Shown here piece by piece: positions 16,129-24,824 of a stretch of DNA of 39,020 bases. Source of the stretch: DASZZV01 sp035544835 (GTDB lineage: Bacteria > Acidobacteriota > Thermoanaerobaculia > Gp7-AA8); assembly GCA_035544835.1 (NCBI GenBank), contig DASZZV010000417.1, positions 1-39,020 on the forward strand, read 5' to 3'. The translations under genes and the position numbers were made by a program. The notes under the pieces are model-generated. The model was not told where the DNA came from, made no database searches, and saw nothing but the letters and a program-made list of their open reading frames with translations. Within the stretch, counting starts at the first letter, position 1. Each line of letters begins with the position of its first letter.

Positions 16129-16548
16129 ATGCCGTATGATTCTTCCGTGAAGACCAAAGAGGTCGCCCTCGATACCCTCTTTCAGGCTCTCGGAGACCGA
16201 ACGCGTCTCCGTCTTCTGAATTTGATAGAGGGCGGCGAGGTGTGCGTCTGTTTTTTGGTCGAGATTCTGGAAGCTCCTCAGCCGAAGATCTCGAGGCATC
16301 TGGCCTATCTTCGACGGGCCGGCCTGGTCAAGGCCCGGCGGGATGGGAAGTGGATGTCTTACAGCCTCGCCAGCGCTCTTCCGCCTGCCACAAGAGGTAT
16401 TCTCGCCGCGACGCTGGACGCGTTGAGGCAGGACAGCGAGATGAAACGCGACCGTGCTGCACTGATGAAGGCCTGTTGCTCCCCGCGGCTGACCGATCAA
16501 CTCCTTCGGGCACCTCGCCCTGCTTTTCCAGAGTTACCCTCCCGATGA
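16129..16548 (+). CDS. arsR: ArsR-family arsenic-responsive repressor
   Basis: 139 residues from ATG 16129; no strong ribosome site is visible, so a later start such as GTG 16147 is possible. It is a winged-helix SmtB/ArsR repressor with LFQALGDRTRLRLLNLI and the DNA-reading helix around QPKISRHLAYLRRAGL. C39 and C41 in EVCVCFLVEIL match the As(III)-binding pair of classical ArsR, and C116-C117 near the C-terminus could supply the third ligand. As(III) binding should release DNA. It probably controls itself and arsI; whether it reaches the pst/ArsM genes is unknown. Confidence 0.9.
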   Translation: MPYDSSVKTKEVALDTLFQALGDRTRLRLLNLIEGGEVCVCFLVEILEAPQPKISRHLAYLRRAGLVKARRDGKWMSYSLASALPPATRGILAATLDALRQDSEMKRDRAALMKACCSPRLTDQLLRAPRPAFPELPSR

Positions 16549-16594
16549 CCCTGTGTCTGGAGGTGCTTTCTTTAAAGGAGTGCTCGGCGGGAAA

Positions 16595-17569
16595 ATGGTG
16601 AGATTGAAAACTACCTCAGTCTCCGCCTTCACCGCGCTGGTTCTTTGGACCTTCCTCGCAACTGTCTCTGCTGACGTCTTCGGACCTCGAATCACCTTCG
16701 CCCGCATCAAACCGGCCGACGTCAATCTCGGGGCGGCGTCACGTATCGAAGTCGTCGAGTTTTCCGGTGCCCTGGCTGAGGTTGCGGCAAACGAGTTCGA
16801 GGCCGCAGCGGCGAGCGAAGGTTTTCTGACGATCGTCCTGCCCGTCACGTTTCCGGCGAAACCAGCTCTGACCCTTCGAGAGCGCAGCCTGGCCAAACCC
16901 CTTCCCGACATCACCCTCCGGGCTCATCTCGACGATTTCACGACGCACAACGGATCGTCCAGACGAGGAAGTGAGCAGAACAACACAAGCGCGAGCTCCG
17001 AGTACTGGGTCGATGCCCGCTGTTCGTTACATGTGGAAATCTATGATCCCTCCGGCGCATCGATCACGGCCTTGAATGTCACGGGCGCGTCGACGTCGAG
17101 TCACGGTCCCGCTCTCTCGGCTGCGATGGAACACGAAGCGAAGGAGAACGCCGCACGGCGTGCCGGGGCGGCAGCCGGAGCGAAGATTTCTCCGCGGCGG
17201 GTCACGGAGTCCATCCGTCTCGAACGAGACGTTCCGCGCTTCGACGAGGCTTACCGCCTGATCCGCGATGGAAGCTTCGACAAGGCGCGCGATCTTTGGG
17301 TTACGGTCGTTCGCTCCGACGATCATTCGGCCGCACTCCGCTACGACCTCGGTGCCGTTTGTGAGGCGCTCGGTGACCAGGCCGCGGCCAGGGCGAACTA
17401 CGACGCGGCCATTCGTCTCAACCCGCTCGAGCCGAAGTACGGTGAGTGTATCGAGCGGCTCGATCACTGGACGCGAGAAACGGCGATGCTGCACGCCAGA
17501 ATCTCCCCTCTCCCCCAAGTGTCGCCGCGCCCGGCGAGCGCCGGGCCCACACGGGCGAAAAAGCGCTAG
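16595..17569 (+). CDS. Secreted protein with C-terminal TPR-like repeats
   Basis: About 324 residues from ATG 16595, preceded by GGCGGG; the frame extends upstream to 16553 but the signal peptide (VSAFTALVLWTFLATVSADV) fits this start. Residues 30-190 contain a block (IKPADVNLGAASRIEVVEFSG) reminiscent of CsgG-like periplasmic proteins. Residues 205-285 look like one or two TPR units (FDEAYRLIRDGSFDKARDLW, AALRYDLGAVCEALGDQAAARANYDAAIRLNP). A protein-interaction role in the periplasm or outer membrane is likely; the exact function is unknown. It begins 46 bases after arsR, probably read from the same promoter or through it. Confidence 0.65.
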   Translation: MVRLKTTSVSAFTALVLWTFLATVSADVFGPRITFARIKPADVNLGAASRIEVVEFSGALAEVAANEFEAAAASEGFLTIVLPVTFPAKPALTLRERSLAKPLPDITLRAHLDDFTTHNGSSRRGSEQNNTSASSEYWVDARCSLHVEIYDPSGASITALNVTGASTSSHGPALSAAMEHEAKENAARRAGAAAGAKISPRRVTESIRLERDVPRFDEAYRLIRDGSFDKARDLWVTVVRSDDHSAALRYDLGAVCEALGDQAAARANYDAAIRLNPLEPKYGECIERLDHWTRETAMLHARISPLPQVSPRPASAGPTRAKKR

Positions 17570-17657
17570 TTACGCTCCACCAAGGGAAGTACTGGAAGCC
17601 GATTTGCAGTCCTGTCCGGCCGGTGGTTCTGAAAACCACTCGAGGTCGGACTACGAA

Positions 17658-19547
17658 ATGAAGAGAAAGTACTCCGTCGGTGCAGAAGTGCAGCCCACCG
17701 GCGTGCACTTCAGGCTGTGGGCGCCGAGTGCGAAGCGAGTCGAGCTGGTGATCGGGGCCGGTCCCGGGAAAACGATCCCGTTGGAGCCTGACGGCGAAGG
17801 CTATCTTGACGTCTTCGTCGAAAACGTCGGTGCCGGTGCGCAGTACGGATTTCGTATCGATGGCGATCAGAAGTTGATTCCTGATCCAGCATCGCGTTAT
17901 CAGCCGCAGGGCCCTCATGAATACTCCGAGGTCATCGATCCGGCGAGATTCTCATGGACGGATGGGCAGTGGGAGGGGCTCGCTGAGGACACCGCGAAAA
18001 TCATTTACGAATTGCATATCGGCACATTGACCGGGGAAGGGACGTGGAAGAGTGCAGCGGAGAAGTTGAGCTGGTTCAGGTCGATGGGGATCAACATGCT
18101 CGAGATCATGCCCATCGCCGAGTTTCCAGGGGAGTTCGGTTGGGGATATGACGGCGTCGACCTGTGGGCCCCCTCGCATCTCTACGGGAAGCCCGACGAT
18201 TTTCGGGCCTTCGTCGATCGCGCTCACGCCGAGGGGATCGCCGTCATCCTCGATGTCGTCTACAACCACCTTGGGCCGGACGGAAATTACCTGCGTCTGT
18301 TTTCAAACGCATACTTCACCGACCGCTATCCGAACGACTGGGGTGACTCCATCAACTTCGACGGCGAAGGATCGGCGGGGACACGAGAGTTTTTCACCGA
18401 CAACGCCGGCTACTGGATCCACGAGTTTCACCTCGATGGACTGAGACTCGACGCCACGCAGTCGATCATCGATTTGAGCGGCGATCACATCCTCGCCGCG
18501 ATCACGAAGAGAGCTCGTGCCGCGGCTGGAAGCAGAAGGATCTTCATCGTGGCCGAGAATGAGCCGCAGGAAGCGAAGCTTTTCGAACCCCTGAGTGACG
18601 GCGGCTACGACATCGACGCAATGTGGAATGACGACTTTCACCATTCCGCCATCGTCGCGCTGACGGGGCGACATGAGGCTTACTACACCGATTACTTCGG
18701 GCGACCCCAGGAATTCATTTCCGCCGCGAAGCACGGATTCCTCTTTCAAGGGCAGTGGTATCGGTGGCAGAAGGCGTCACGGGGAACGATCTCTCTCGGA
18801 TTTCCGGGCCCGAATTTCGTCTGGTTCCTCGAGAACCATGACCAGGTCGCGAACACCTTTGATGGTGCCCGGCTCAGTATCAGGACGTCGCCGGCGATGC
18901 TCCGCGCCATGACCGGGCTGCTCTTCCTCGGCCCGGCGCTGCCGATGCTTTTTCAAGGTCAGGAGTTCGGATCGACGCGGAAGTTTCTCTATTTTGCGCA
19001 TCATGGTGGCGACCTTGGTGCCGCGATCCAGAAGGGTCGACATTCCTTTCTGGAACAATTCGACTCACTGGCTACCCGCGAAGTCCAGGCCGCGCTCCCC
19101 GATGCCTTGTCCGAAGACACTTTTCGCAGATCGCAGCTCGACTGGTCGGAAGCCGAGTCGCATCAGGAAGCGGTGACGCTTCATCGTGATCTCATCTCTC
19201 TTCGTCAGAAGCTGTGGAGGAGCGGAACGCTGCAGGCGCAGGTCGACGGTGCCGTGCTCAGTGAGTACAGCTTCCTTCTCCGCTATCTCACCGAAAACGG
19301 CGAGGATCGCCTGCTGATCGTAAACCTCGGCAGTGATCTGTCGCTGTCCCCTGCGCCTGAGCCGCTGATCGCTCCGCCACGCGGGAAAGAGTGGGCAGTG
19401 GAGTGGTCGAGCGAGTCGACCGCGTACGGCGGAGGAGGCTCGCCGCGCTTCCGACCCGATGCGACCTGGACGATCCCGGCGCGGACCTCAGTCCTCTATA
19501 CCCCTATCGAAAAAAGGATAGCTGGAGGTAAAGATGGCGAGGACTGA
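17658..19547 (+). CDS. treZ: Malto-oligosyltrehalose trehalohydrolase (GH13)
   Basis: 629 residues from ATG 17658; the frame is open to 17268 but overlaps the preceding gene and is not protein-like. An N-terminal CBM48-like domain (GVHFRLWAPSAKRVELVI) precedes a GH13 barrel. Catalytic residues are visible: nucleophile D265 in GLRLDAT, acid/base E300 in IVAENE, and D395 in LENHDQ. GYDGVDLWAPSHLYG and EFGSTRKFLYFAHH are TreZ-like. The enzyme releases trehalose from maltooligosyl-trehalose made by TreY, which is not in the window. Its last 14 bases overlap the debranching-enzyme start, giving a two-gene operon. Confidence 0.9.
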   Translation: MKRKYSVGAEVQPTGVHFRLWAPSAKRVELVIGAGPGKTIPLEPDGEGYLDVFVENVGAGAQYGFRIDGDQKLIPDPASRYQPQGPHEYSEVIDPARFSWTDGQWEGLAEDTAKIIYELHIGTLTGEGTWKSAAEKLSWFRSMGINMLEIMPIAEFPGEFGWGYDGVDLWAPSHLYGKPDDFRAFVDRAHAEGIAVILDVVYNHLGPDGNYLRLFSNAYFTDRYPNDWGDSINFDGEGSAGTREFFTDNAGYWIHEFHLDGLRLDATQSIIDLSGDHILAAITKRARAAAGSRRIFIVAENEPQEAKLFEPLSDGGYDIDAMWNDDFHHSAIVALTGRHEAYYTDYFGRPQEFISAAKHGFLFQGQWYRWQKASRGTISLGFPGPNFVWFLENHDQVANTFDGARLSIRTSPAMLRAMTGLLFLGPALPMLFQGQEFGSTRKFLYFAHHGGDLGAAIQKGRHSFLEQFDSLATREVQAALPDALSEDTFRRSQLDWSEAESHQEAVTLHRDLISLRQKLWRSGTLQAQVDGAVLSEYSFLLRYLTENGEDRLLIVNLGSDLSLSPAPEPLIAPPRGKEWAVEWSSESTAYGGGGSPRFRPDATWTIPARTSVLYTPIEKRIAGGKDGED

Positions 19548-21558
19548 ACAGGTCGGATGGAAGCGCGGTGACGCTCCGGAGGCGCTTCTCACCAGGGAGT
19601 GGCTGATCACCAACAGCCTTGGCGGCTACGCTTCCGGAACAGTCGGCGGCATCGCCACGCGCCGGTTCCACGGAAAACTCATCGCCGCACTTCCCGCTCC
19701 TCTGGGACGGACGATGATGTTGAGCTACCTCGAGGAGAAAGTGGTGCTCGGTGACGGCCGAGCGTTCCGGCTCAATGGTGACGAGCGCTTCGGCGCGGAG
19801 CTTCTCTTCCCCGAAAAAGACCTTCTCGAAGAATTCCGACTTGTGAATGGATTTCCCATCTGGTGTTACAAAACGGCCGGCCTGACCATTGAGAAATCGG
19901 TCGTCATGCCGCAGATGTACAACACCACTCACCTTCTGTTCCGCGTCATCGAAGGCGGACCGATTGCACTTCGCCTTCGCCCCTTCATCCACTTTCGACC
20001 GCACGAGGGATTGCTCACGCATCCGTTCAGGATGCACGAGATCAAGGAGACGCCCGCAGGCTGGGAGATCACAGGGCCTCCCGAGTTTCCCCATCTGAGA
20101 ATTGGTTTCCTCTCACGTGCCGCCACGCTGGCTGGCGAGAGCAAAGAAGCGCCGCGTCTGATTTATCGGGTTGAGAAAAGCCGGGGCTATGAATCGGAAG
20201 GACCGTTGTGGAGTCCCGGCGCGTTCCAGATCCCGTTGGCGACTGGAGAAGACGTCACGATGGTGGTTTCGACAGAGAGCTGGGAGCTGTTGACGGCGAC
20301 GACCACCGCGGACGTCTTTCAAAAGGAAGAGGAGCGTCGGCTCCGTCTCATCGCACGCGCCTTGATTGATCAGGAATCGAACTTCGCTTCGCAGCTAGTC
20401 ATCGCCGCCGATCAGTTCATCATCACCCCGCCAGCTCGCACCGCCGACTCAATTCAGGTTCTGGCTGCTGGTGATGAGCCGCGGACCGTAATTGCCGGGT
20501 ATCACTGGTTTACCGATTGGGGCCGCGACACCATGATCAGTCTCGAGGGACTGACCCTGACCGCAGGGCGACCGCTTGAAGGGGGCCGCATCCTGCGGAC
20601 CTTTGCTTCCTATATTCGTGACGGGCTGATCCCGAACATGTTTCCGGAAGGGGAGCACGAGGGGCTGTATCACACCGCCGATGCGACGATGTGGTTCTTT
20701 CACGCGATCGACAGATATATTGAGGCCACAGGCGATCGCGCCACGCTCGAGATGCTCATCCCGAAGCTCCTGGACATCATCGATCATCATCTGCGCGGAA
20801 CCCGCTTCGGCATTTGTGTCGATCCAGCGGACGGTCTGTTGCGACAGGGAGCAGAGGGTTACCAGTTGACCTGGATGGACGCCAAGGTCGAGGGCTGGGT
20901 AGTGACTCCCAGACGCGGAAAAGCGGTGGAGATCAATGGCCTCTTCTACAACGCCCTTCGTCTTCTCGAAGGGTGGTTGCGGGCATTCGGGCAGGAGGCA
21001 AACGCGCTGAGGATCGCCGCGCACGCCGAGCGGGCGCATGATTCCTTCAATCGTCGCTTCTGGTACGAGAAGGGCGGCTATCTCTACGACATCGTCGATG
21101 GTGAGACCGGAGACGACCCGGCTCTACGCCCCAATCAGCTGTTCGCAATTTCACTCCGGCATCCTGTCCTCGATCCCACCAGATGGGCGGCGGTGCTCGA
21201 GGTAGTCGAGCGGGAGCTGGTCACACCGGTTGGTCTGCGTTCGTTGTCGCGCTCTCATCCGGACTACAAACCGCACTACGACGGTGACCTTCGCGCTCGC
21301 GATGCCGCTTACCACCAGGGAACGGTGTGGGGCTGGCTGATCGGTCCCTTCATCGACGCCTGGATCAAACAGAATCCTGGTCGTGAGCTCGACGCACGAA
21401 AGTACCTGGTCGGCTTCGAGCAGCATCTCGGCGAAGCCTGCATCGGATCGATCAGCGAAGTCTTCGATGCCGAGCTGCCCTTCACACCCCGCGGCTGCAT
21501 CGCCCAGGCCTGGAGCGTGGCCGAGGTGCTGAGATGTCTGGTGAAGACGAGAGGGTAG
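19534..21558 (+). CDS. Glycogen debranching enzyme, amylo-alpha-1,6-glucosidase type (GH133)
   Basis: 674 residues from ATG 19534, inside the end of treZ. The N-terminal half (LTREWLITNSLGGYASGTVGG, TRRFHGKL) is the GDE N-terminal domain. The C-terminal (alpha/alpha)6 half has WFTDWGRDTMISLEGL, YHTADATMWFFHAI and the late YHQGTVWGWLIGPFIDAW, all typical of GH133. The enzyme removes alpha-1,6 branch stubs from glycogen. Paired with TreZ it fits conversion of glycogen to trehalose. Start and length are normal. Confidence 0.9.
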   Translation: MARTEQVGWKRGDAPEALLTREWLITNSLGGYASGTVGGIATRRFHGKLIAALPAPLGRTMMLSYLEEKVVLGDGRAFRLNGDERFGAELLFPEKDLLEEFRLVNGFPIWCYKTAGLTIEKSVVMPQMYNTTHLLFRVIEGGPIALRLRPFIHFRPHEGLLTHPFRMHEIKETPAGWEITGPPEFPHLRIGFLSRAATLAGESKEAPRLIYRVEKSRGYESEGPLWSPGAFQIPLATGEDVTMVVSTESWELLTATTTADVFQKEEERRLRLIARALIDQESNFASQLVIAADQFIITPPARTADSIQVLAAGDEPRTVIAGYHWFTDWGRDTMISLEGLTLTAGRPLEGGRILRTFASYIRDGLIPNMFPEGEHEGLYHTADATMWFFHAIDRYIEATGDRATLEMLIPKLLDIIDHHLRGTRFGICVDPADGLLRQGAEGYQLTWMDAKVEGWVVTPRRGKAVEINGLFYNALRLLEGWLRAFGQEANALRIAAHAERAHDSFNRRFWYEKGGYLYDIVDGETGDDPALRPNQLFAISLRHPVLDPTRWAAVLEVVERELVTPVGLRSLSRSHPDYKPHYDGDLRARDAAYHQGTVWGWLIGPFIDAWIKQNPGRELDARKYLVGFEQHLGEACIGSISEVFDAELPFTPRGCIAQAWSVAEVLRCLVKTRG

Positions 21559-21598
21559 ATGGCCGGGGGAGGCGGCGTTCTGCCGCCTCAGCTGTCTC

Positions 21599-21721
21599 TT
21601 GTGTGGCACAGGCACTCTTGCCTGTGTGTCGGCCGTCGAGGCCGACTTCTCTGTAGATCGTTAACAGGAAAGCCACGGCTCGACGCCGTGGCACACAGGC
21701 AAGAGTGCCTGTGCCACACAA
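21599..21721. repeat. Palindromic intergenic repeat, family C, copy 1
   Basis: Arms of 30 bp (TTGTGTGGCACAGGCACTCT...) at 21599-21628 and 21692-21721 are exact inverses, with inner hairpins TCGGCCGTCGAGGCCGA and CCACGGCTCGACGCCGTGG. An extra hairpin (GAGGCGGC/GCCGCCTC) lies just before, at 21569-21589. A-run rather than T-run follows on the plus strand, so it is not a terminator for the debranching gene. Copy 2 is at 24538-24667. Confidence 0.85.
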
Positions 21722-21776
21722 AAAAAATCCTGGAGTCTCGCTGATGATTCCAGGGAACAGCCACCTGACTGCCCGC

Positions 21777-22226
21777 CTACTGGCTATGCAACGTCCGATC
21801 GATCTTCATCATCGTTCCCTCGAAGTGCCCGAACACCTCGACGTGCGCAGTCATGGGACGGACGCCCTGGCTGGTCGCATCCGCGTGAATCGTAAAGGTG
21901 GTGACTCCCGCGGCATCGGGCCCCTCGGTTTGTCCCTCGGCGGTGACTAGCCCGTCGGGCAGGTTCTCTTTTACGATTGATCGTGGGGATGTGACTAGGT
22001 CCTGCGCTGCCAGCTCGGCTCCGCTTTCGGCTAGCGACTGAACGATGACGCGTGATCGGAAACGCTGGGCAGCGCGAAACGACTCAGCAGATTCCCACAG
22101 AAGAAGTGAGATCAGCGTGAAGTAGAGAAACGCCAGCACCAGCACGCTGACGAGGACGAATCCCTCCTGGCTACGAGTCCGAGCGCGGCTGAATGATCTG
22201 GTCGACAGCGAGGCGTCCTTTCTCAT
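21777..22226 (-). CDS. PilX/GspK-like minor pilin assembly protein
   Basis: About 149 residues from ATG 22226; the frame is open to 22376 but that part overlaps the upstream pilin and is not protein-like. A prepilin-like segment (RSQEGFVLVSVLVLAFLYF) follows a 22-residue basic leader, and the position-5 glutamate is absent, as is common in PilX/GspK-type minor pilins. A QSLAESGAELAAQDL helix follows, typical of PilX_N. It would be a pseudopilin or minor pilin at the inner membrane. Its start overlaps the end of the upstream pilin gene by 56 bases. Confidence 0.7.
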   Translation of the reverse strand: MRKDASLSTRSFSRARTRSQEGFVLVSVLVLAFLYFTLISLLLWESAESFRAAQRFRSRVIVQSLAESGAELAAQDLVTSPRSIVKENLPDGLVTAEGQTEGPDAAGVTTFTIHADATSQGVRPMTAHVEVFGHFEGTMMKIDRTLHSQ

Positions 22227-22668
22227 CGAGGGCTTTGAGCCGAACGGCTGTTCCCCCTCGAGGCATGTCGTAACTTCCGATGGTGAACTTAGGCACGCCG
22301 CGGGCGCGCCAGTCCGAGACCTTCTCTTTTCCCTCGAAGGCCAGGCGGCGAGCGAATCCGACCTCGCTGAAGTCATAGACGACGATCATCAGCTTGGGAG
22401 TCTTGGGATCCTCGACGTACAGAAGCAGCTGAGTCGGGGATTGCGACCAGGACTGGAAGGAAGCCGGGTAGCCACGTGAATCGAGGACATCGCGCCTGAC
22501 ACGCGCCAGTACGCTCATCGGCTCCGGATGCAGGAAGAACTGCACGCGCATCTCGCGATCGAAGCGGAGAAACTCTCGGTCCAGCCCGGCCAGAACGAGC
22601 ATGAGAATGCCGAACACCGCCAGGGCCACGATGATCTCCAACATGCTGAAGCCCCGTTGGCGTCTCAC
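22171..22668 (-). CDS. Prepilin-type protein (PilW/GspJ-like)
   Basis: 165 residues. It begins RRQRG|FSMLEIIVALAVFGILMLVLAG, a prepilin peptidase site with glutamate at +5. The C-terminal domain is unrecognised (DPKTPKLMIVVYDF; VRLKALDEKGRLAVDQ). It is the second of three pilin-like genes transcribed together; its ATG overlaps the TGA of the upstream gene by four bases. A minor pilin or pseudopilin role is inferred from position and the cleavage motif. Confidence 0.78.
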   Translation of the reverse strand: MRRQRGFSMLEIIVALAVFGILMLVLAGLDREFLRFDREMRVQFFLHPEPMSVLARVRRDVLDSRGYPASFQSWSQSPTQLLLYVEDPKTPKLMIVVYDFSEVGFARRLAFEGKEKVSDWRARGVPKFTIGSYDMPRGGTAVRLKALDEKGRLAVDQIIQPRSDS

Positions 22669-23057
22669 CAGAAATAACCTCGGGGAATCGACACCCTGGC
22701 GATCGACAGATCGGCATGACGCAGCCCATCGTTCCAGCTCACCGTCATCGTCACGATCTTCCGATTCGGTCCGGGCTGTTTTACGGCGACCGACGTCGCC
22801 GGCTTTTTGAGCGAAACGAGAATCATGGTGTCTGTGGCGAAAGACTGGGTGCTTGTGGTCGACAGCGACGCATAGGGCACCTGCCTTTGAACCTCAGCCT
22901 CATTTGCCAGTGCCTGATAAGCGACGATGGTGTCGTCGGCCTCTTTCAAGCGGCGTTGCCTTTCGACGAAAACAGCCAAGGACGTCGTTACGACCAGGGT
23001 CAGAATGAGCAGCCCGACCAGCGTCTCGACGAGGGTGAAGCCGCGTGAGGATTTCAC
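22665..23057 (-). CDS. Type IV pilin-like/pseudopilin protein
   Basis: 130 residues. It begins SSRG|FTLVETLVGLLILTLVV, a clean prepilin cleavage site with E at +5 and a hydrophobic helix, followed by a short globular domain. It leads a three-gene minus-strand operon and is divergent from gltX over 53 bases. No pilus ATPase, platform protein or prepilin peptidase is in the window, so whether it belongs to a pilus or a type II secretion-like system is open. Confidence 0.8.
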   Translation of the reverse strand: MKSSRGFTLVETLVGLLILTLVVTTSLAVFVERQRRLKEADDTIVAYQALANEAEVQRQVPYASLSTTSTQSFATDTMILVSLKKPATSVAVKQPGPNRKIVTMTVSWNDGLRHADLSIARVSIPRGYFW

Positions 23058-23110
23058 GGCATCATCTTAGAACAACGATGACTGACAACTAGGTTAAGAT
23101 CCCGCTCTTC

Positions 23111-24532
23111 ATGACCCGCCCGATGAAGCTTCGTTTTGCTCCTTCCCCCACCGGCTATCTGCACGTTGGTGGCGCGCGCACCGCTATCTTCAATCTGCTT
23201 CATGGGCGACGACATGGCGGAACGATGCTGCTTCGGATCGAGGACACCGACGTCGAGCGCTCCAGGCAACACCACGCCGAGCAGATCGTGAGCGCTCTGA
23301 ACTGGCTCGGTGTCGAGTATGACGAGGGGCCGATCTACCAGAGCGATCGGCTGGATCGCTATCGCCAGCGCGTCGATGAGCTGCTCGAGAAAGGAAGCGC
23401 CTACCTCTGCTTCTGCAGTGTCGAGGTCCTCGACGACGAACGTCAGGCCGCAGAGAAGGCCGGCAAGCAATACAAATACTCAGGTCGCTGTCGTCGGGCC
23501 GCCGATCGGGGCGATGAGGACCGTGAAGGGCCTCATGTCGTGCGCTGCCGCGTCGAGCCGGGCCGGATCGAATTTCGTGATCTCATTCGCGGAGACGTCC
23601 ATTTCGAGGGAGAGAACCTCGACGACTTCGTTCTTCTCCGCTCGGACCGCAACCCCACCTACCACCTGTCGGTCGTGGTTGACGACATCGACATGGATGT
23701 CACCCACGTCGCCCGCGGGGATGACCATCTCTCGAATACGCCCAAGCACATCCTCTTGTTCCGTGCGTTTGGTGCTGAGGTGCCGGTGTTCGCTCACCTG
23801 CCACTGATTCTCGGCAGCGACCGCAAGCGTCTGAGCAAGCGCACCGGAGCGACGTCGGTGGAGGAGTACCGGAGCCTCGGGATTCTTCCTGATGCGCTCT
23901 TCAACTTCCTGTCCTTACTCGGCTGGTCGCCTGGCGGCGACCGCGAGATCATCACGCGGTCGGAGTCGGAAAAGATATTCGATCTGTCCGATGTCAACAA
24001 AGCCGCGGCGGTCTTCGACGACGAGAAGCTGAGCTGGCTGAATGGTCAGTACCTGTCGAGGATGCCGGCTCGAGATATCTATCCGCATCTGCTGTCGTTC
24101 CTCACCATGCCGATCGATGACGACGATCGGCTTTTCATGATCATCGATCTGTTCAAGTCCCGCTCACGAACGTTACGCGACCTCGCTCAGTCGCTGATCC
24201 CCTATTACATCGAAGACGAGGCACTCGAATACGACGCCGCGGCAGTGAGTAAGCATTTGAAGGGCGAGGACGTGGCGCGGAGGCTTCGGGATGTTCGCGA
24301 TGCCCTGGCCGCGGTCGAGCCCTTCACGATCGAAGGTGGCGACAAGGCGGTCCGGGAGCTGGCTGAAAAGAGCGGACTCGGTGCTGGCAAGTACATTCAT
24401 CCTCTGCGTGTCGCTCTGGTAGGACAGCTCTCCTCCCCTCCGATCTTCGACGTCGCCGTCGCCCTTGGTAAGGAGAGATCGCTGCGGAGAGTCGATCGGC
24501 TACTGGGGAATCTGCCAGCGCTCAGCTCGTGA
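23111..24532 (+). CDS. gltX: Glutamyl-tRNA synthetase
   Basis: 473 residues from ATG 23111; ATG 23123, directly before KLRFAPSPTG, is an equally possible start. It is a class I synthetase with the HIGH-type motif in PSPTGYLHVGGART and the KMSKS-type motif in SDRKRLSKRTG. A GRCRR segment follows the cysteine-containing YLCFCS stretch. It charges tRNA-Glu with glutamate. Whether it also charges tRNA-Gln (non-discriminating form, requiring GatCAB) cannot be decided from these motifs. It is followed six bases later by a family C palindrome. Confidence 0.95.
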   Translation: MTRPMKLRFAPSPTGYLHVGGARTAIFNLLHGRRHGGTMLLRIEDTDVERSRQHHAEQIVSALNWLGVEYDEGPIYQSDRLDRYRQRVDELLEKGSAYLCFCSVEVLDDERQAAEKAGKQYKYSGRCRRAADRGDEDREGPHVVRCRVEPGRIEFRDLIRGDVHFEGENLDDFVLLRSDRNPTYHLSVVVDDIDMDVTHVARGDDHLSNTPKHILLFRAFGAEVPVFAHLPLILGSDRKRLSKRTGATSVEEYRSLGILPDALFNFLSLLGWSPGGDREIITRSESEKIFDLSDVNKAAAVFDDEKLSWLNGQYLSRMPARDIYPHLLSFLTMPIDDDDRLFMIIDLFKSRSRTLRDLAQSLIPYYIEDEALEYDAAAVSKHLKGEDVARRLRDVRDALAAVEPFTIEGGDKAVRELAEKSGLGAGKYIHPLRVALVGQLSSPPIFDVAVALGKERSLRRVDRLLGNLPALSS

Positions 24533-24537
24533 TTCGG

Positions 24538-24667
24538 CCTCTTGTGTGGCACAGGCACTCTTGCCTGTGTGTCGGCCGTCGAGGCCGACCTCCCTGTGAA
24601 TCCTTACAGAAACGCCGCGGCTCGACGCCGCGGCACACAGGCAAGAGTGCCTGTGCCACACAAGAGG
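24538..24667. repeat. Palindromic intergenic repeat, family C, copy 2
   Basis: Arms of 34 bp at 24538-24571 and 24634-24667 are perfect inverses (CCTCTTGTGTGGCACAGGCA...). The inner hairpins TCGGCCGTCGAGGCCGA and GCCGCGGCTCGACGCCGCGGC show paired base changes relative to copy 1. It starts six bases after the gltX stop. Confidence 0.85.
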
Positions 24668-24824
24668 CTGATCTCTCGCCCACATTCGGCCGGTACCCCG
24701 TCCGTATGCGCGTCCCAGGTTGTAAAAGCGATGGTTTGTTTGATGTGAGCGGACGAGGGCGTCCGCTCCCCTCGGTGGTGAGCTAATGCGATAAGCTTTC
24801 GAACTCGAACCAGAAGGAGTCACC

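Noticed and set aside
17268..17657. N-terminal extension of the treZ frame
   Set aside because: It lies inside the preceding TPR gene in another frame and is Arg/Ser-rich; the conserved TreZ N-terminus starts at ATG 17658.
17585..17675. tRNA-like region before treZ: about 91 bases with GGAAGTACT/AGTACTCC ends and a GTGGT-TCTGAAA-ACCAC hairpin; on the minus strand the loop would show a TCA anticodon
   Set aside because: No GGTTCRA T-loop, no D-arm, the end stem has a bulge, and the span includes the treZ start codon. It does not fold as a tRNA-Sec or tRNA-Ser. The hairpin may still be part of the treZ leader.
21482..21744. ORFs reading VWHRHSCLC-type peptides on both strands at 21.6 and 24.6 kb
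   Set aside because: These are translations of the family C palindrome, present at both repeat copies.
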